A stretch of DNA of 64,000 nt, taken from Acanthosepion lycidas. Lineage: Eukaryota; Mollusca; Cephalopoda; Sepiida; Sepiidae. Location of the stretch: contig OZ010582.1 in the NCBI GenBank assembly GCA_963932145.1, positions 18,681,326 to 18,745,325 of the forward strand. The letters run 5' to 3'. This document shows positions 22,804 to 34,600 of the stretch, piece after piece. Each line of letters opens with the position of its first letter. The first letter of the stretch is position 1. A program made the translations under genes and the position numbers. Under the pieces are notes generated by a model, which saw nothing but the letters and a program-made list of their open reading frames with translations, ran no database searches and was not told the origin of the DNA.

Positions 22804-22910
22804 AGTTGTATGGATATGATTTTGTGACTCTGGGTCTCATGCTTTTGCGATCATCAGACAAACTAGTTTGTCTGATGATCGCAGAGTCACAAACTCATAT
22901 CCATACAACT
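22804..22910. repeat. Bulged foldback element
   Basis: Outer arms 22804-22833 and 22881-22910 pair at 28 of 30 positions (AGTTGTATGGATATGA...). Inner arms 22847-22863 and 22866-22882 are exact 17-nt reverse complements (GCGATCATCAGACAAAC) with a 2-nt centre. An unpaired stretch of about 14 nt on the left arm has no counterpart, suggesting an inverted duplication with a later deletion. Confidence 0.9.
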
Positions 22911-22917
22911 TCTAATT

Positions 22918-22920
<3 letters not shown>

Positions 22921-22950
<30 letters not shown>
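22921..22950. repeat. (AT)n microsatellite
   Basis: AT run beside the foldback, followed by a short GT run. Confidence 0.95.
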
Positions 22951-24293
22951 GTGTGTGTGCGTGTAGTCTTGTAATTTGTCCTTTATATCATTTAAGGATT
23001 AGTATATACATATTAATATACTATCACTTAACAAATAGATAATTAACTTAAACTTCTTCTAATGAAGGTTTAAATAGAAAATAATGAGTTTGCAAATGAT
23101 TTTGAAAATCCAACATTTGTGTAGATAGGACTATTTAACATACTAAATCACTTAGATAGTTATAAAATCTCTACAAGACACTGACACTAATATGAGTCAT
23201 ATAAATCCTTAAGCATTTTCTTTTCCTTTTTGCAGTGACAAAAACAACAAATACTATTTTTTGATGCAGTTATTATTATAGAATAATGACTACCAGTCAG
23301 AAAATAAAAATAGTGATGCTTCAATTAATGAAGAGTAAGAAATGATGCTAAAGCAACACTTTAGCTCATACCGCCATTCATTGCAGACACATAATTTGAG
23401 TATTACATTTTTCTCCACTTTAGTCATTACAACTTCAATTACATGTTGGCCAAATTCAAGCACTTATAATCAATCATACCTAACCAACTGTCTTATTTTG
23501 CTTTTATTTCATTTGCTTCAGTGATAGGTGTGTGTGTGTAATAAGTCCAATATCATTGTACTTGTCAGTAACTGTCATGATCTCAAAAATCCCTTTTCAA
23601 GTCATTTCCTATTATTTCCAGACATTTTCCTATGTGTATGTCTAGTGGAAAAAAATTATTTCCTGAATTTTCTTTGATAAGCAAAGAAATAATGCAACCT
23701 TGACCTTGAAAGGATTATAGTAAACATGGCACTATTGTTTAATTACAGGGTGATATCAGGTTCTTTCGAGTTAAGCCAACAAGTTGTAGATTTCATTTTA
23801 CTCTGTCATGTTAACTGGAGATGGAAGTGAGGGTCATATTAAAAGTAACAAGAATTCAGTGAGGAATATAATTAAATGCATTCAATAGTGTGTGTGTACG
23901 TGAGAGAGAGGGAGGTTTTTTCTCGCTATCAAAATACATGAGAAACATAAAAAAGATTTTGACATTATTATTTCTAAGACTTTTCAGTTGTGTTTTTTTC
24001 TGAGATTAGGAAGTTTCAAGTCTAATTTTTTTTTCTGTCTTGTTTATACATTTCCTGTTTTAGAAGTAAAGATTTTTAATTGATTCACTTTATATATACA
24101 CAGGCACGTACTTTAGAAAATTCTAGAAAGCAAAATGGCTCCAGACTTTCTATGAATCAACTTTTCACAAATTTTCTCTTCTAATTTATAAACATATAAA
24201 ACACATACATTAATATATTATTGTTTTGGGTTTCCCACCTCCCATATAGAAAGTTCAAAACTAATGTAAAGTTTTAATTCTTTCTTTTCATTT

Positions 24294-24740
24294 TATATGC
24301 CGTGCCCCTTCAGGACATATGCAATCATGGCCCTCCCCTTCCCTCTATCCCTTTTAGCTCTCAATAATTTTGTTCATCTGCTAATTCCCCCCAGGCCATG
24401 TTCTGTCTTCCACTTGCTTAAGCCTGCTATGTATGTCATGCATTGCTTTCACTTGTCTCTCTTTCCCTCTATTCAACCTGTAAGTATCAGATTCTCCAAG
24501 CCCTCCTTTCTCATTACATATCCCAGAAATTTCAGCTGCCTCTTCCTGATGTTAAGTATAAGCTTCCTCCTTGTTTTCATCTTCTTTCAAACCTCATCAT
24601 TGCTCAAATGCTCGGTCCATGATATCCTTAGCATCCTTCTATCGAACCACACCTCCATTGCCTCGAGTCTCTTCTTCATCTTTGAGGAGACCGTCTAACA
24701 TTCACTGCCGTAGAGGAGAACAGATGTCATGCAGCAGCTC
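24294..24740 (-). mobile_element. LINE 3' end, lineage 1, copy 3
   Basis: The least decayed copy of this lineage. Minus-strand reading: GSECWTVSSKMKKRLEAMEV, WFDRRMLRISWTEHLSNDEV, KLILNIRKRQLKFLGYVMRK, EGLENLILTG and, near the end, GRAMIAYVLKGHGI. Only a few stops interrupt this stretch (one directly after SNDEV). The 3' end lies near 24294 (ATATGCCGTGCCCC on plus). Over 5 kb of a full LINE is missing upstream. Confidence 0.85.
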
Positions 24741-25699
24741 AGTACTCTTTTTCTTTATTACCAAAGAAAACCTCCTGACTCGTAATACTCAGACTAGCTT
24801 TTAAAAAAGTCAGAACCCAGAAAACAATATACATGTTCAAGAGAACTTTTTATCAGAATTAATGTCATTTAACTCTTTGAAGTATCATTGGTTAAATTTC
24901 ATTCTACTTTTGAAGTGTTGGTTTTCTGCATGATGGGTGATAATTAATACCACTTTTTTATTTTCATATATGCAGAAGCAGACAATTTTATATTTTGTCA
25001 CACTGTTATTTTCATACCTTAGACTGTTAGAGTAATACAAAAAGTGGGTCTTCACAGAGGTAAGAGTGTGAATGTTCCTTTAAGTTAATATTACAAATCT
25101 TTTAGATAACTAATGAAATACTGCAAATAATTCAAGACAGATTTTTACCAATTACCAATACTTGCTTTTCCGAGAAAATGATTTATGTTCCTCATATTTC
25201 AGGTTAGGCAATATACTTATGATAACTCTAAGTAGCATGCTGACAATTCTGGTTCAATTAACCTTTATCACTGCCACTGATGGTGACTGATCCCTGAACA
25301 ATAGTGCATTTAAATTTCATAGCTGTCTTGTCATATCCTGCTATGGCAACAGAAAACAACTTTGAATGAAATTAACAATAATGTTACTGCAATTGAGAAG
25401 CCTTGAAAAAGAATGCAGTGGGAAAAAAAAAGGTAATATTAATAATGCAGAGTGCTAAAGGTTAACTATCAGCCTTTCTATCCTGGTTACAACTAGTAAC
25501 TTTTAGAAGATATTTGCAGGTAAATATCTTGATATAAAAAAATGAAGTCAGCCAAGATTGTGAAAAACTAAGTGACCCCATAGAAATTCCAAGGGAATTA
25601 ACAACTAAAATTATCCATTATCTCATGACCTTGCCCCTCTCTCACTTTTTGCCTGTACCTTCTCATTCTTGCCCTTATCCCTTCTAATCTCCATTACCT
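24741..25699. other. Non-coding stretch
   Basis: Nothing recognised. Confidence 0.5.
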
Positions 25700-26130
25700 G
25701 AATGTTATAAACCTGAATTATTTATATTGTTTACATTCAGAGTAATGTTCTTGTTGTCATTATCATGTTGTTTCAGATGCTGTGTCCTCAGGCCTTCTTC
25801 AGGCATTTGTTAAGCTGAGTAACCTACATGGAATTTCAAACTGATTCCTTTATTTAATCTATAAGAAGTAAACTGTTCTCATTCCACTGTCTGTGTTCTG
25901 GGAAAATCTCATTTTGTTCTTATTAGTAGCGCTCAGTTATTACATGCCATGTTTCTACTAAATCCGAGTCTGTACTACTCAGGATTGAACTTACAGTTAC
26001 GATGTAACCAAATTCACAAACCAATACTTTAATTACATAAAACAGAGACCTGAAGAAAGTCAGAGGGTACAACGGCTGAAATGTTGTGATGATAACAATA
26101 AAGATGAAGACATTAGTTTGAGTGCAAATA
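25700..26130. repeat. Repeat family C, copy 2, with inverted end modules
   Basis: The left module (25738-25815) is the CTGAAGA/GAAAC module on the minus strand, with CCTTCTTCAGG on plus near 25793. The right module (26048-26115) is the same module on the plus strand (CCTGAAGAAAGTCAG, GGCTGAAATGTTGTGATGAT, AAAGATGAAGAC). Between them is a minus-strand tRNA-like unit around 25980-26030. The right half is collinear with 34376-34600. Confidence 0.65.
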
Positions 26131-26202
26131 ATAATTCCTCATTACTGAAATTCAAACAGAAAACATGAATTAGTTTTATAGTTTCTTTTGCTTTTTTCTT
26201 TA

Positions 26203-26452
26203 AATCATTTCACTCCAAGCAAGATGATAAAGCCACTAAGACACAAGGGTTTACTAGGAGTGTAAGAGATTAAGAAGTCTTTAGTGACAATAAAAGAACA
26301 GGATTCACAAAGACAAAAGATGGAGATTGATGTTGCCTTTAAACTCTTGAAGATTTTTGTTGACAGGGAAGCAAGAAACTGGAAAAAGAGTTCCACAGGC
26401 AATAAGTGCAAGAAAAGAAACTATCAGAATAGAACTTACAATTATATCTAGC
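26203..26452 (+). repeat. Dispersed repeat family E, copy 3
   Basis: CATTTCACTCCAAGCAAG, AAAGCCACTAAGACACAAGG, a middle block with AAAAGAACAGGATTCACAAAG, and the end block AGAATAGAACTTACAATTA. Collinear with 3975-4232. Confidence 0.75.
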
Positions 26453-26699
26453 TATATGTTGAATGGTGAGACTTAGTAGCCAATAAGAATAAAGAACACA
26501 AATTTTTTCTACTGGATGCTCCCTTTCTGTTTTGTTTATATGGCATACTTAATTTCATGGATTTTCATTAATATTACATAATTTATTTCTTTTTCCTTAA
26601 AATCAATTCCATTATATTTCACTCATCATGAGCTTATTTTGTTTACTATAAAACATTGAAAATAAATGTTAAACCTGATTTCAGTTCTTTTATTTTAAG

Positions 26700-26792
26700 C
26701 TAAATATAACCCCTCATATCCGGACTTTGTAACTAATTCCTCATATCTGGAAGGCCTTCTTAGTCTGGTTGTCAGGGATTCTACTGTATTGA
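26700..26792. mobile_element. pogo/Tigger-like terminal fragment
   Basis: From the minus strand this reads CAGTAGAATCCCTGACAACC, then a TCCAGATATGAGG block and TCCGGATATGAGG. CAGTAGAATCY...CCGGA is typical of pogo-superfamily termini. No opposite terminus was found nearby, so it is a solo end. Confidence 0.5.
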
Positions 26793-27256
26793 AATTTTTA
26801 TGCTTTTCCTTTCTGGTCTTTCTTTCAAATCTCATCTTGATATTCAGCCTTTATCTTTTGTCTCTATCCTTTCCCTCTCTAAATATTTTTTTCTTTGACT
26901 TGACTTTATTTTACTCTAGTTTTCTTATCTGTTTTTACCTTTTCCTTCTCCACCACAATTTTATCCATCCCTCCCCTGATTATCACGGTCAGAAAACATA
27001 ACTGGGTCTAGCTCAGAAAAGCTAGTGATCAGGCAAATGTAATGCACTCTAATCCTAGGTTTAAAATAATAATAATAATAAAATATATTAGCTTTGCTAT
27101 CCATAATATTCACATAAGTATATGGAAAATAATTTATTATTTAGAGTGCAATGAAAATGATTTAATGTATTTATATTTAAAAAATGAGAACTAGAAAATA
27201 TTCAACATTTTAGTTACTTAAAAGTTTTTTATATTCTAATAATTTAATATGTAATA

Positions 27257-27284
27257 TAGTCTATAATATATATATATATATATA
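27257..27284. repeat. (AT)n microsatellite
   Basis: AT dinucleotide run. Confidence 0.95.
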
Positions 27285-29485
27285 TTCCACATTAAAGGGA
27301 GTGAATATGAAATAAATAATGCTGAAAGGTTATTTTCAACGGTCCCACGGACAGATTTAGATTAATCTTATCTTCTTAATGCTTATCTTCTGGTGCCCTT
27401 CCTGAGGCAACACTGAGTAAGCATCTGAAAATAAGTTTCACCCAATAAGGATTGCCATACCTTTCTTTATTCTGACCTTCTGAGAAAAATGGATAAGTAA
27501 TCAAAGAGTGGCAGAAACAAAAATTTTGGCAATGAGAATTCCATCACAAAAAAATGGCAGAAAAAGAATGAGCAATCAGTGAAGGAGGAAAAGAAAATTC
27601 CTGTGAATAAAGAATTTTTCTATGGTTTTGTACAATACAATATAGGCTTGAAAAGATGACAAGCAGCCAAAATGCAGAAAAAATGTATATATTCTCTAAA
27701 ATTATACAGATGTATATTTTAATCAATTTTTGTAGAACAATATCAACAAATCGATTTTGGTCTTAACTTAGATAAATAATAAGTATTTTTCTTTCTTTTT
27801 GTAGAGCTATACTGAGATATTCACTCTTATTTTGAACTACTCCTCCATAGGTAGGATGTGACACAAGGTTAGTTTACAAAAACATGGGCGAGCAAGGACA
27901 AAAACTGACCAGTCCTTGCAATTAATATCACAAAGTTATCAGAATACTCTGAACATCTTATAGTGTAATTAGGAGGTGCTGCTCTGGGGGGTTAGAATTT
28001 CTTGGAACAGGCTTGCTTGGCTCTTTTTACTGTATCCTACACAGTGCAGCTGAGAAGGAACAGATACTGTACTTGAATTCCATCCAGAAGTTCAAGCAAG
28101 TATTTATTTAATCCTAACTCAAGTCTATAAGACATTTTTGTACAAAGATAAAAGCATATAACAAATGCAAATAAAATTAATCTGCTTAAACACATCTCAT
28201 ACACTTTCAAAAATGTGTACACGTGTGTGTAAGAGAGAGGTACAAGTGTGTGTGTGTGTGGGGGGGCTAATGACTTATCAATCACTTGTAAATGTTTTAT
28301 CAATATCAGATGTGAAATCTGCCATACAAACCTAGAGTTTTGATAACTTAAAAGCAAAAGAAAACACTTCACATAGGCTGAACCAAAATAATGCAATACA
28401 AAGAATGACAATGGTTTTTTTTTTCTCTTTTTACAACAAATCCAATCAAAACTCTACTAAAAGCTAAACATCATGTATTTCACTAAGATTCTACAGCACA
28501 AGTGACCTTTTATAATTTTTTTTTATACACAGCTAAACTAGACAGATCATGAAACAACATTCTGTTAGCAAATTCAGCAAGAAAGCATTTGTTAAAATGG
28601 TTACTAGTTACCCAGTAAATTACACATAGTCTACAGGTGCCTTAAGTTGATCAATGCCACAGATTTCAATATTATTGATTTAGGAAAATATGATTTCAAT
28701 ATTATGTTTGAGGATAATATGGTGCAATATTTATAAGCTTAAAGTATTATTCTCAGTAACATTGACATGACAAATGATAGTGTTGTCAAGAAAGCATGTA
28801 TGATTTTCAAACTACTGACGATTGATGGATGCCTTCACTGAATTGAATAATATTTTAGAATAAAAAGTTTGGACCCATTCTTTTTGTCATATGTATGAGC
28901 ACACAAAATTTATTGATTTTGGTTATTAGGGATTAGAAAGTAAAATCTGTATTGGATTCATTTGGTCATGGCATCTTGAGCCTTACTTGAAATTTAGGAT
29001 AACTGATATTGTCAGTAAGTTCATTTCTCTATAACTAACATCAGAAATCTCTGGTAATAATCTCATAGATGCAACATCATTAGTACTTAACTAAGCCTAA
29101 TTTGGCACAACATTTTCAAATGGGTGAGTAAAAAATTATGATAAACCAATATTAGTAGTGAAGGGGACCTGCCTTGAACCCTTGCACCAAAAAGAATTAT
29201 GCAAGTATCTTAGTGTTGTAGCATACTTACAGACAATAATGGGTATGCCCCCATTCCCATAAATACAGTAGTGAATATTGTACATGTTCTAAAGTTGGAG
29301 ATTCCTTGTGGAATTCACTTGACTCACTTCTAGCAGTTGACTACTTCTTCTACGCGCCACTGGCGAATCTTATATGTGTTGTTCTTATGCTAAGTATTAT
29401 CGTTCATTACCAACCTTCATGCGATTATTCTATTCAGTAACCTTCCCTAGGTTATAACAGTTAGTCACATAGCAGGCTGATATTT

Positions 29486-29600
29486 AATGAATTAATCTTA
29501 GTCTGGTACAAGGCCACAAATACAGAACACCCATCAACGCTTGAACTCACTACAGCAGTAATAGTCTATGAAAGTAACTTAATAACTACTGCTCTATGTT
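29486..29600 (-). repeat. tRNA-like SINE relic
   Basis: The minus strand carries an A-box-like TAGAGCAGTAGTTATTAAG, a B-box-like GAGTTCAAGC and then TGTGGCCTTGTACCAGACTA. The last block resembles TGTGGCCCTGTGTCAGACTA on the minus strand near 44690, suggesting a shared family. Boundaries are uncertain. Confidence 0.45.
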
Positions 29601-30334
29601 TAGGCACTCACATTATATTGAAGAATATTGTACTGAACATTCTTAACCCCCAACTTATTATGAACTTCACTGCTAAATAACATCAAAAGATTTGAAAATA
29701 CTGGAACCATTGTATGAAATCTATCATTCAATTACTTACAAGATATTCTGGCATTTCCTTCATATGCCAAGATAACAATTACTAATTTGTCTAATTTAAA
29801 ATTTCTACCATTTGTAGACACAAGTCTGATGCCATAGTATTTAGTCAGCCATTATTAAAATGTCTATTATCTTTCATCTTAAAAGGTAAAGGAAACTGAG
29901 AGGTTAAAAAAAGAATTTAGCTGTAAAAATGCATTTCATACATCACAGCAGGTACATATTTTCATATAAATAAAGAAAAATATTCAATAATTACTTTTAT
30001 TAACTAATTTTATTCAGAAAAAAAAAAAACAGAATTTTAATAAATGAATATTATTAATCTATAATAATGGTCAAATCAGTTGCTATCTGAAGGCTGAATT
30101 AACATTTAGACTAGATTAAAAGTTCTTTCATTAGCAGCAACTACATAAATTGCAATTGTTTTATTCAGCAAAATTATTCATTAATAAAGTCTGAAGTAAG
30201 CATCTAGCAATATTAGCAAAAAAAAAATTTTTTTCATAAGCATTGGTAACCTGTTCAGTTTTTCATGTATATATAAAATACAGCAAAACTATATGTTATT
30301 GTTAGTAGATACTTTCTGTTTGAAACAGACAACC

Positions 30335-30500
30335 ACATTTTTATTTTAAACAGTGTATATTATGTTTATCTTTGGTCTGTCCATTTAGAAATCTTCATAA
30401 AGAAAATGTGCTCTTTGGCAGGGATTGAACATGTATCCTCGTTCGTGAAAGAAACCATTTTATCTGGTGTGCTCTACTATGTAGAGTCCCTTTTTGAGAT
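30335..30500 (-). repeat. tRNA-like SINE relic
   Basis: The minus strand has TAGTAGAGCACACCAGAT followed by GGATACATGTTCAATCCCTG, a decayed D-arm and T-arm. The segment aligns with the tRNA-like core of the element at 38797-39038 (GGATACAGGTTCGATTCCTG). Confidence 0.55.
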
Positions 30501-30765
30501 AACAAACTTTTTCAGTCAGGTCACTTTTTTTTTATCTCGAAAGCTCATATCCACTTAGTTTCATATTGAAATGTAAACAAGGCAATTTCTAAAGAGTTAA
30601 TGGATTTTATTTGTAATGACATTTCTATTACTTTAGTTATTATTATTAGATACACATATTAGAAAATAAAAAATGGGGCATCTATTTCAAATACGAGTAT
30701 CGCCTGTAATAACTTGGGAAGTAATACAAATGCGGGATTAAAAATAAAATCTATTGATTCTTTAG

Positions 30766-30768
<3 letters not shown>

Positions 30769-30801
<33 letters not shown>
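30769..30801. repeat. (GT)n microsatellite
   Basis: About 33 bp of GT repeat. Confidence 0.97.
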
Positions 30802-30805
<4 letters not shown>

Positions 30806-30819
30806 TAAGGGGGTGACCT

Positions 30820-31660
30820 GGAGTCATGAAACTTACATCTTAATCCATATATTCACCCAGCAATTTAGCACACATTTCTCAATTTTTTTTTTAACTCTTT
30901 CTAAAAACATTATCCATTGCAATATTACTCTACAGCTGCTACAATCATTTAAACCTTTCTTCTATTCTACCTCTTTTTTAAGATTTGGAAACAGGAATTA
31001 CTTAGATTTACTAAGATCAGGTGAGTAGGCTAGATGATCCATACACTCAAATCAGGAATTCTTCAAAATGGTCATTGTTTTGACAATTCTAACAGTGATT
31101 ATATTGTCCCAGAAAAGAACAACTTTTTATAGCATTCCTCAGCATTTTGTCTTTCAATGTCTCCTTTAATCAGCACAGCTATTTAGACTAGTAGATCTAA
31201 ATTAATTGTAGTGTTGGTCTATCTCAAAATTATCAATCATGAAAATACTTTTCTTATCTTATAAATTGATGGCCATGAGCTTTTCTGCAAAGTTTTATTT
31301 CTTGAAATTTTTCAACCCTATTCTTTGGTCTCCAGATCATAATGAGGTAACTAGATTTCATCAACAGTGATAACTTCTTCCAGAAAAAATACTGCAAAAT
31401 CCCCTCAAGATTATTTCTGGTTAATATTCAAACATTTTGACAACCTGAATGCTTCTTGCATACACAACAGCTCATGAATTATAACTCAGAATGTTCCCCA
31501 GATATCTCTAGGGTTTCAGCAATTCTTCTGGTTGCATGGAAAGCAAGACTTGAAAATAATTCTACATTTTTTATTTCAACAATTAGCGGAAACAAATTCA
31601 AAAATACACTTAATGATTCTGCAATTTGGCAACACTTTACAATAGAAAAAAAATACTGTT
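30820..31660 (-). mobile_element. Decayed mariner-like transposase gene, second lineage
   Basis: Minus-strand translation with stops follows the family order: RIAETLEISGEHSEL (HTH region), EEVITVDEI.LPHYDLETKE near 31320-31380 (family VTVDETWIHHYDPETKE), WDNI-type remnants, and DHLAYSPDLSKSK then LFPNLKKEVE near 30965-31040 (family HPPYSPDLAPSDFHLFPNLKK). Numerous stops and shifts show it is long dead. Terminal repeats were not found. It differs in motif wording from the copy at 19290-20480. Confidence 0.75.
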
Positions 31661-34375
31661 TCCAACCTCAGTGAGGCTCAGATTTGGGGGAGTGAATCTG
31701 ACTGAGAACCTTTCAGCACTATCAGGTGTGTGCATGTGTGCACACATTAATTTTTTTTTTTTAAGTGGGGAAACTAAATCCTAGAAGACCCATATACAAA
31801 TCTAGTTTACCTAACAATCTTTAGTTAATTCCTGGGTGAGGTGAAGTCCAAAAATATTCTTTACACTGATTCAGTGAAAAAGACAAATGACATCAAAAAG
31901 AAAAATTCACTGATATAAAACAACCTCTAGCTTGGATAATAGAATGAGAACAATTTATTCCCATGGATTGAATAAAGTGTTTAGTTCAAATTTCCCAAAA
32001 GGTTATCAATTATGACATATCTGAAAAGCCTTTTAATAATAACAATCTAGAAGAAAACACTTGTCTAAGCAAATCAATGCATAGAAAAAAAAAAAATCTT
32101 TTATAAAATTATTAAAAACTATTAGGCTTCACCCGTTTGCTATCTGGTAATTTTTCTAGGAAAAATTAATCATTTTTCTATGGGATTAATGTCCACTATT
32201 TATGAAATGCTGAAGGGGTTGTGGATGTTCAATATATTTGTTCAAAGAATATGACTGTAAAGACAGAAGAAATTAATTGGTCAGGTGTGGGGGCAGGCTT
32301 GTTATAGTTAAGGAAAGTTTTACAAATAGATGCCAACTTGTTGAAGGCCAAGTAAAATGCAAATTTCAAACACTTTGCTGGACTATATAATACAATATTC
32401 CTAAACAGAACTATTTTTGATATGAAAATCAAAACAATCCTCAAATAAAAGAACAGTAATGAAGGACAGTTAATTAATGAAGTATACTTTTTTAAAATCA
32501 ATATGCAAATTAGTTAAACCCAAATAGTGCTATCGACTAGAAGTAGATCCAATATTGAGCTTTTAGCATGTAAATTACTATAGAGTTCACACATTTATTC
32601 ATCATCTCTCAGTTGCATCTCCATCTTCAGGCAGAGTGCAACTGAGTTGCAGCTCTGTCAGAGGACAGGCACAACTGAGAAAAATCACACTGTGAGGTGC
32701 GCAGCCCTGGAGAGCAGATGCTCACGCCAAGGCCTTTGCAACCAACAGTTTGTTGTATCAAGCAAATACCTACTATAAAGTAGTGTTGGGACCTTTTAAC
32801 CTCAGAATTTGTGGGAGAATTGAGCTCCAATTTTACATTTTTAGAAAATAAAACACCTGAAGCAAATATCAAGTCCTCTTCAGCCAACAAGTAAATATAA
32901 ATTTAAATGAACACATGAAACTCTAATCTATATCAATGCTATGTTGTAATACAAAATCTATACAACACTTTTGTTAGTATTCAAGTATTTTCAAAATTCC
33001 CCAACACAAAAGACTGAGTAATTACTGGTTGATACTTTGTATTATTCAAAACCTTTTAACATTTTTGTGATATTAAAACTTTTTTATATTTTATGCTATA
33101 AGACTTTATTTTGAAAAAAAAAAGGTCAACCAGTATATTTTTAAAGCAAGCAGTCTTTGTAATTAATATGCTCAAAAGAGATAGAACATTAATAGCAACA
33201 AAATTAATATTTTATGCTATACAGAACCTTTTATATTATATAAAAATCATCCTGTTTAAAAATAATTAAAACATCTGAAAAATTGGTTAAAAAAAATAAA
33301 ATATGAATATTGTAGCAGACGATAGCATCAGCAATGAATTGAGAGAAATATTGATTTGTTCAAACGTTAAATATTTCATTTTCTCATTTTTTTGTAAAGA
33401 TGCTTTTTCATTATTTCCACTATGCAAGAAAAAAAAAATTGTCTGAAAACTAAAACAGAAATCAAATGTTTGTTACTTCAAAATTCTGTATTTTATACTC
33501 AAAAAGTCATAAGAAAATTCTATGAAATACTAATCAATTGAATATTTTTTTTTAATTTATTTTAGTGTTTAACATGCTATGAAACAACTGATTTTGAAGT
33601 TGCAATTCAAAACCAGCAATAATTTTCTTTAAAATATAATCCTTTCTAAAAAGGTATATAATTCTTTTTTTCTCTTTTTAGCTTAGCAAATGAAAAACTT
33701 GAGAGAAAGAGAGAGAGGTAATGCTACATATTTTTTATAGTAAACAAGTATTATCATTGGTAACTTTCAATCTGTCACATGATTGATATCAGTTTGTGCC
33801 AGGACCCAACTGTTTTACAGTTCCATCTGTGACCACTGTCCCACCAAATACAGGGAGTTTGTATGCAATGTCCTTCACCACAGATTTTTTTTTTTTTTTA
33901 TATATTACAAAGTGTTATATGATTTATTTATCTATTTAAAACATTTTTTGTATACAGGAAAATCTCTCGGAAAGACAGTATATAAATGTGAAGTCTCCAA
34001 AGATTACAAATGATTCATTCGTATAAGTCATTTAATATCAGCATTAACCTTGTTTACCATTTTATTCAGTTTCTTTTGTTACAGGGCAATGAAAGAACTC
34101 CTACCAGAAGAGCAGTAGCAGTTAAGTTACCAAGCATCACAGATAAAAGAAACTAATAACTATATACTAAGTTGTACATGGCTTATTTTGACAGGCATAA
34201 ACAATGTTCATCAAAAACTACTATTTAACTTTTGATACTTAATATCATGCAAAGAAAATTTATTTATATTATTTATATTCAGATTATTGATTTTTGCATA
34301 TCTTTATATACTAGAATTTTAGTATAAATTCTCACATTTAATACTGATCATTTATTGTTCGCTCCCTTTTTCTCC
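31661..34375. other. Non-coding stretch
   Basis: AT-rich. The exception is the more GC-balanced block at 32590-32890. No gene recognised. Confidence 0.5.
32590..32890. other. GC-balanced block of unknown origin
   Basis: Base composition is visibly less AT-rich than the flanks (for example GAGGTGCGCAGCCCTGGAGA). It carries an 87-codon minus-strand frame (32627-32890) with no recognised motif. The segment GCAGAGTGCAACTGAGTTGC contains a small inverted repeat. It could be an old exon, a processed pseudogene piece or a repeat fragment; I cannot tell which. Confidence 0.4.
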
Positions 34376-34600
34376 AATTAAGTCTATACTATCCAGCTCA
34401 GGGATTGAATTCACAATTACTATGTCACCAAATTTACAAACCAATACTTTAATCCACTAGGCCATTGGATCGAGATAAAAAATAAAAAAAAAAGAAACAC
34501 CTGAAGAAGTTCAGAATACAATGGCCAAAACACTGTGATAATAACAACAAAGATGAGGATAACTCCTCTTCCCACAAAATTCAAACAGAAAGATATTTCA
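34376..34600. repeat. Repeat family C, copy 3
   Basis: A tRNA-like unit on the minus strand (34472 to 34390: A-box-like TGGCCTAGTGGATTA, B-box-like GAATTCAATCC) is followed at 34500-34570 by a plus-strand end module, CCTGAAGAAGTTCAG...AACAAAGATGAGGAT. It is collinear with the right half of 25700-26130. Confidence 0.7.

Larger units (their letters stand above)
21726..24293. other. Non-coding stretch
   Basis: Holds the foldback at 22804-22910 flanked by AT microsatellites. No gene or other repeat family was recognised. Confidence 0.5.
26793..30334. other. Non-coding stretch
   Basis: Contains a short (AT)n at 27257-27284, a (TG)n-G tract at 28240-28266 and a tRNA-like SINE relic at 29486-29600. 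The longest open frame (124 codons, minus, 28037-28411) has no recognisable domain and overlaps simple repeats. I see no gene. Confidence 0.5.

Noticed and set aside
24297-24698. A 133-codon plus-strand protein gene
   Set aside because: It is antisense to a clear LINE reverse-transcriptase tail on the minus strand.
28037-28411. 124-codon minus-strand open frame
   Set aside because: No start context, domain, signal or family resemblance; it crosses simple-sequence tracts and reads like chance hydrophobic translation of AT-rich DNA.
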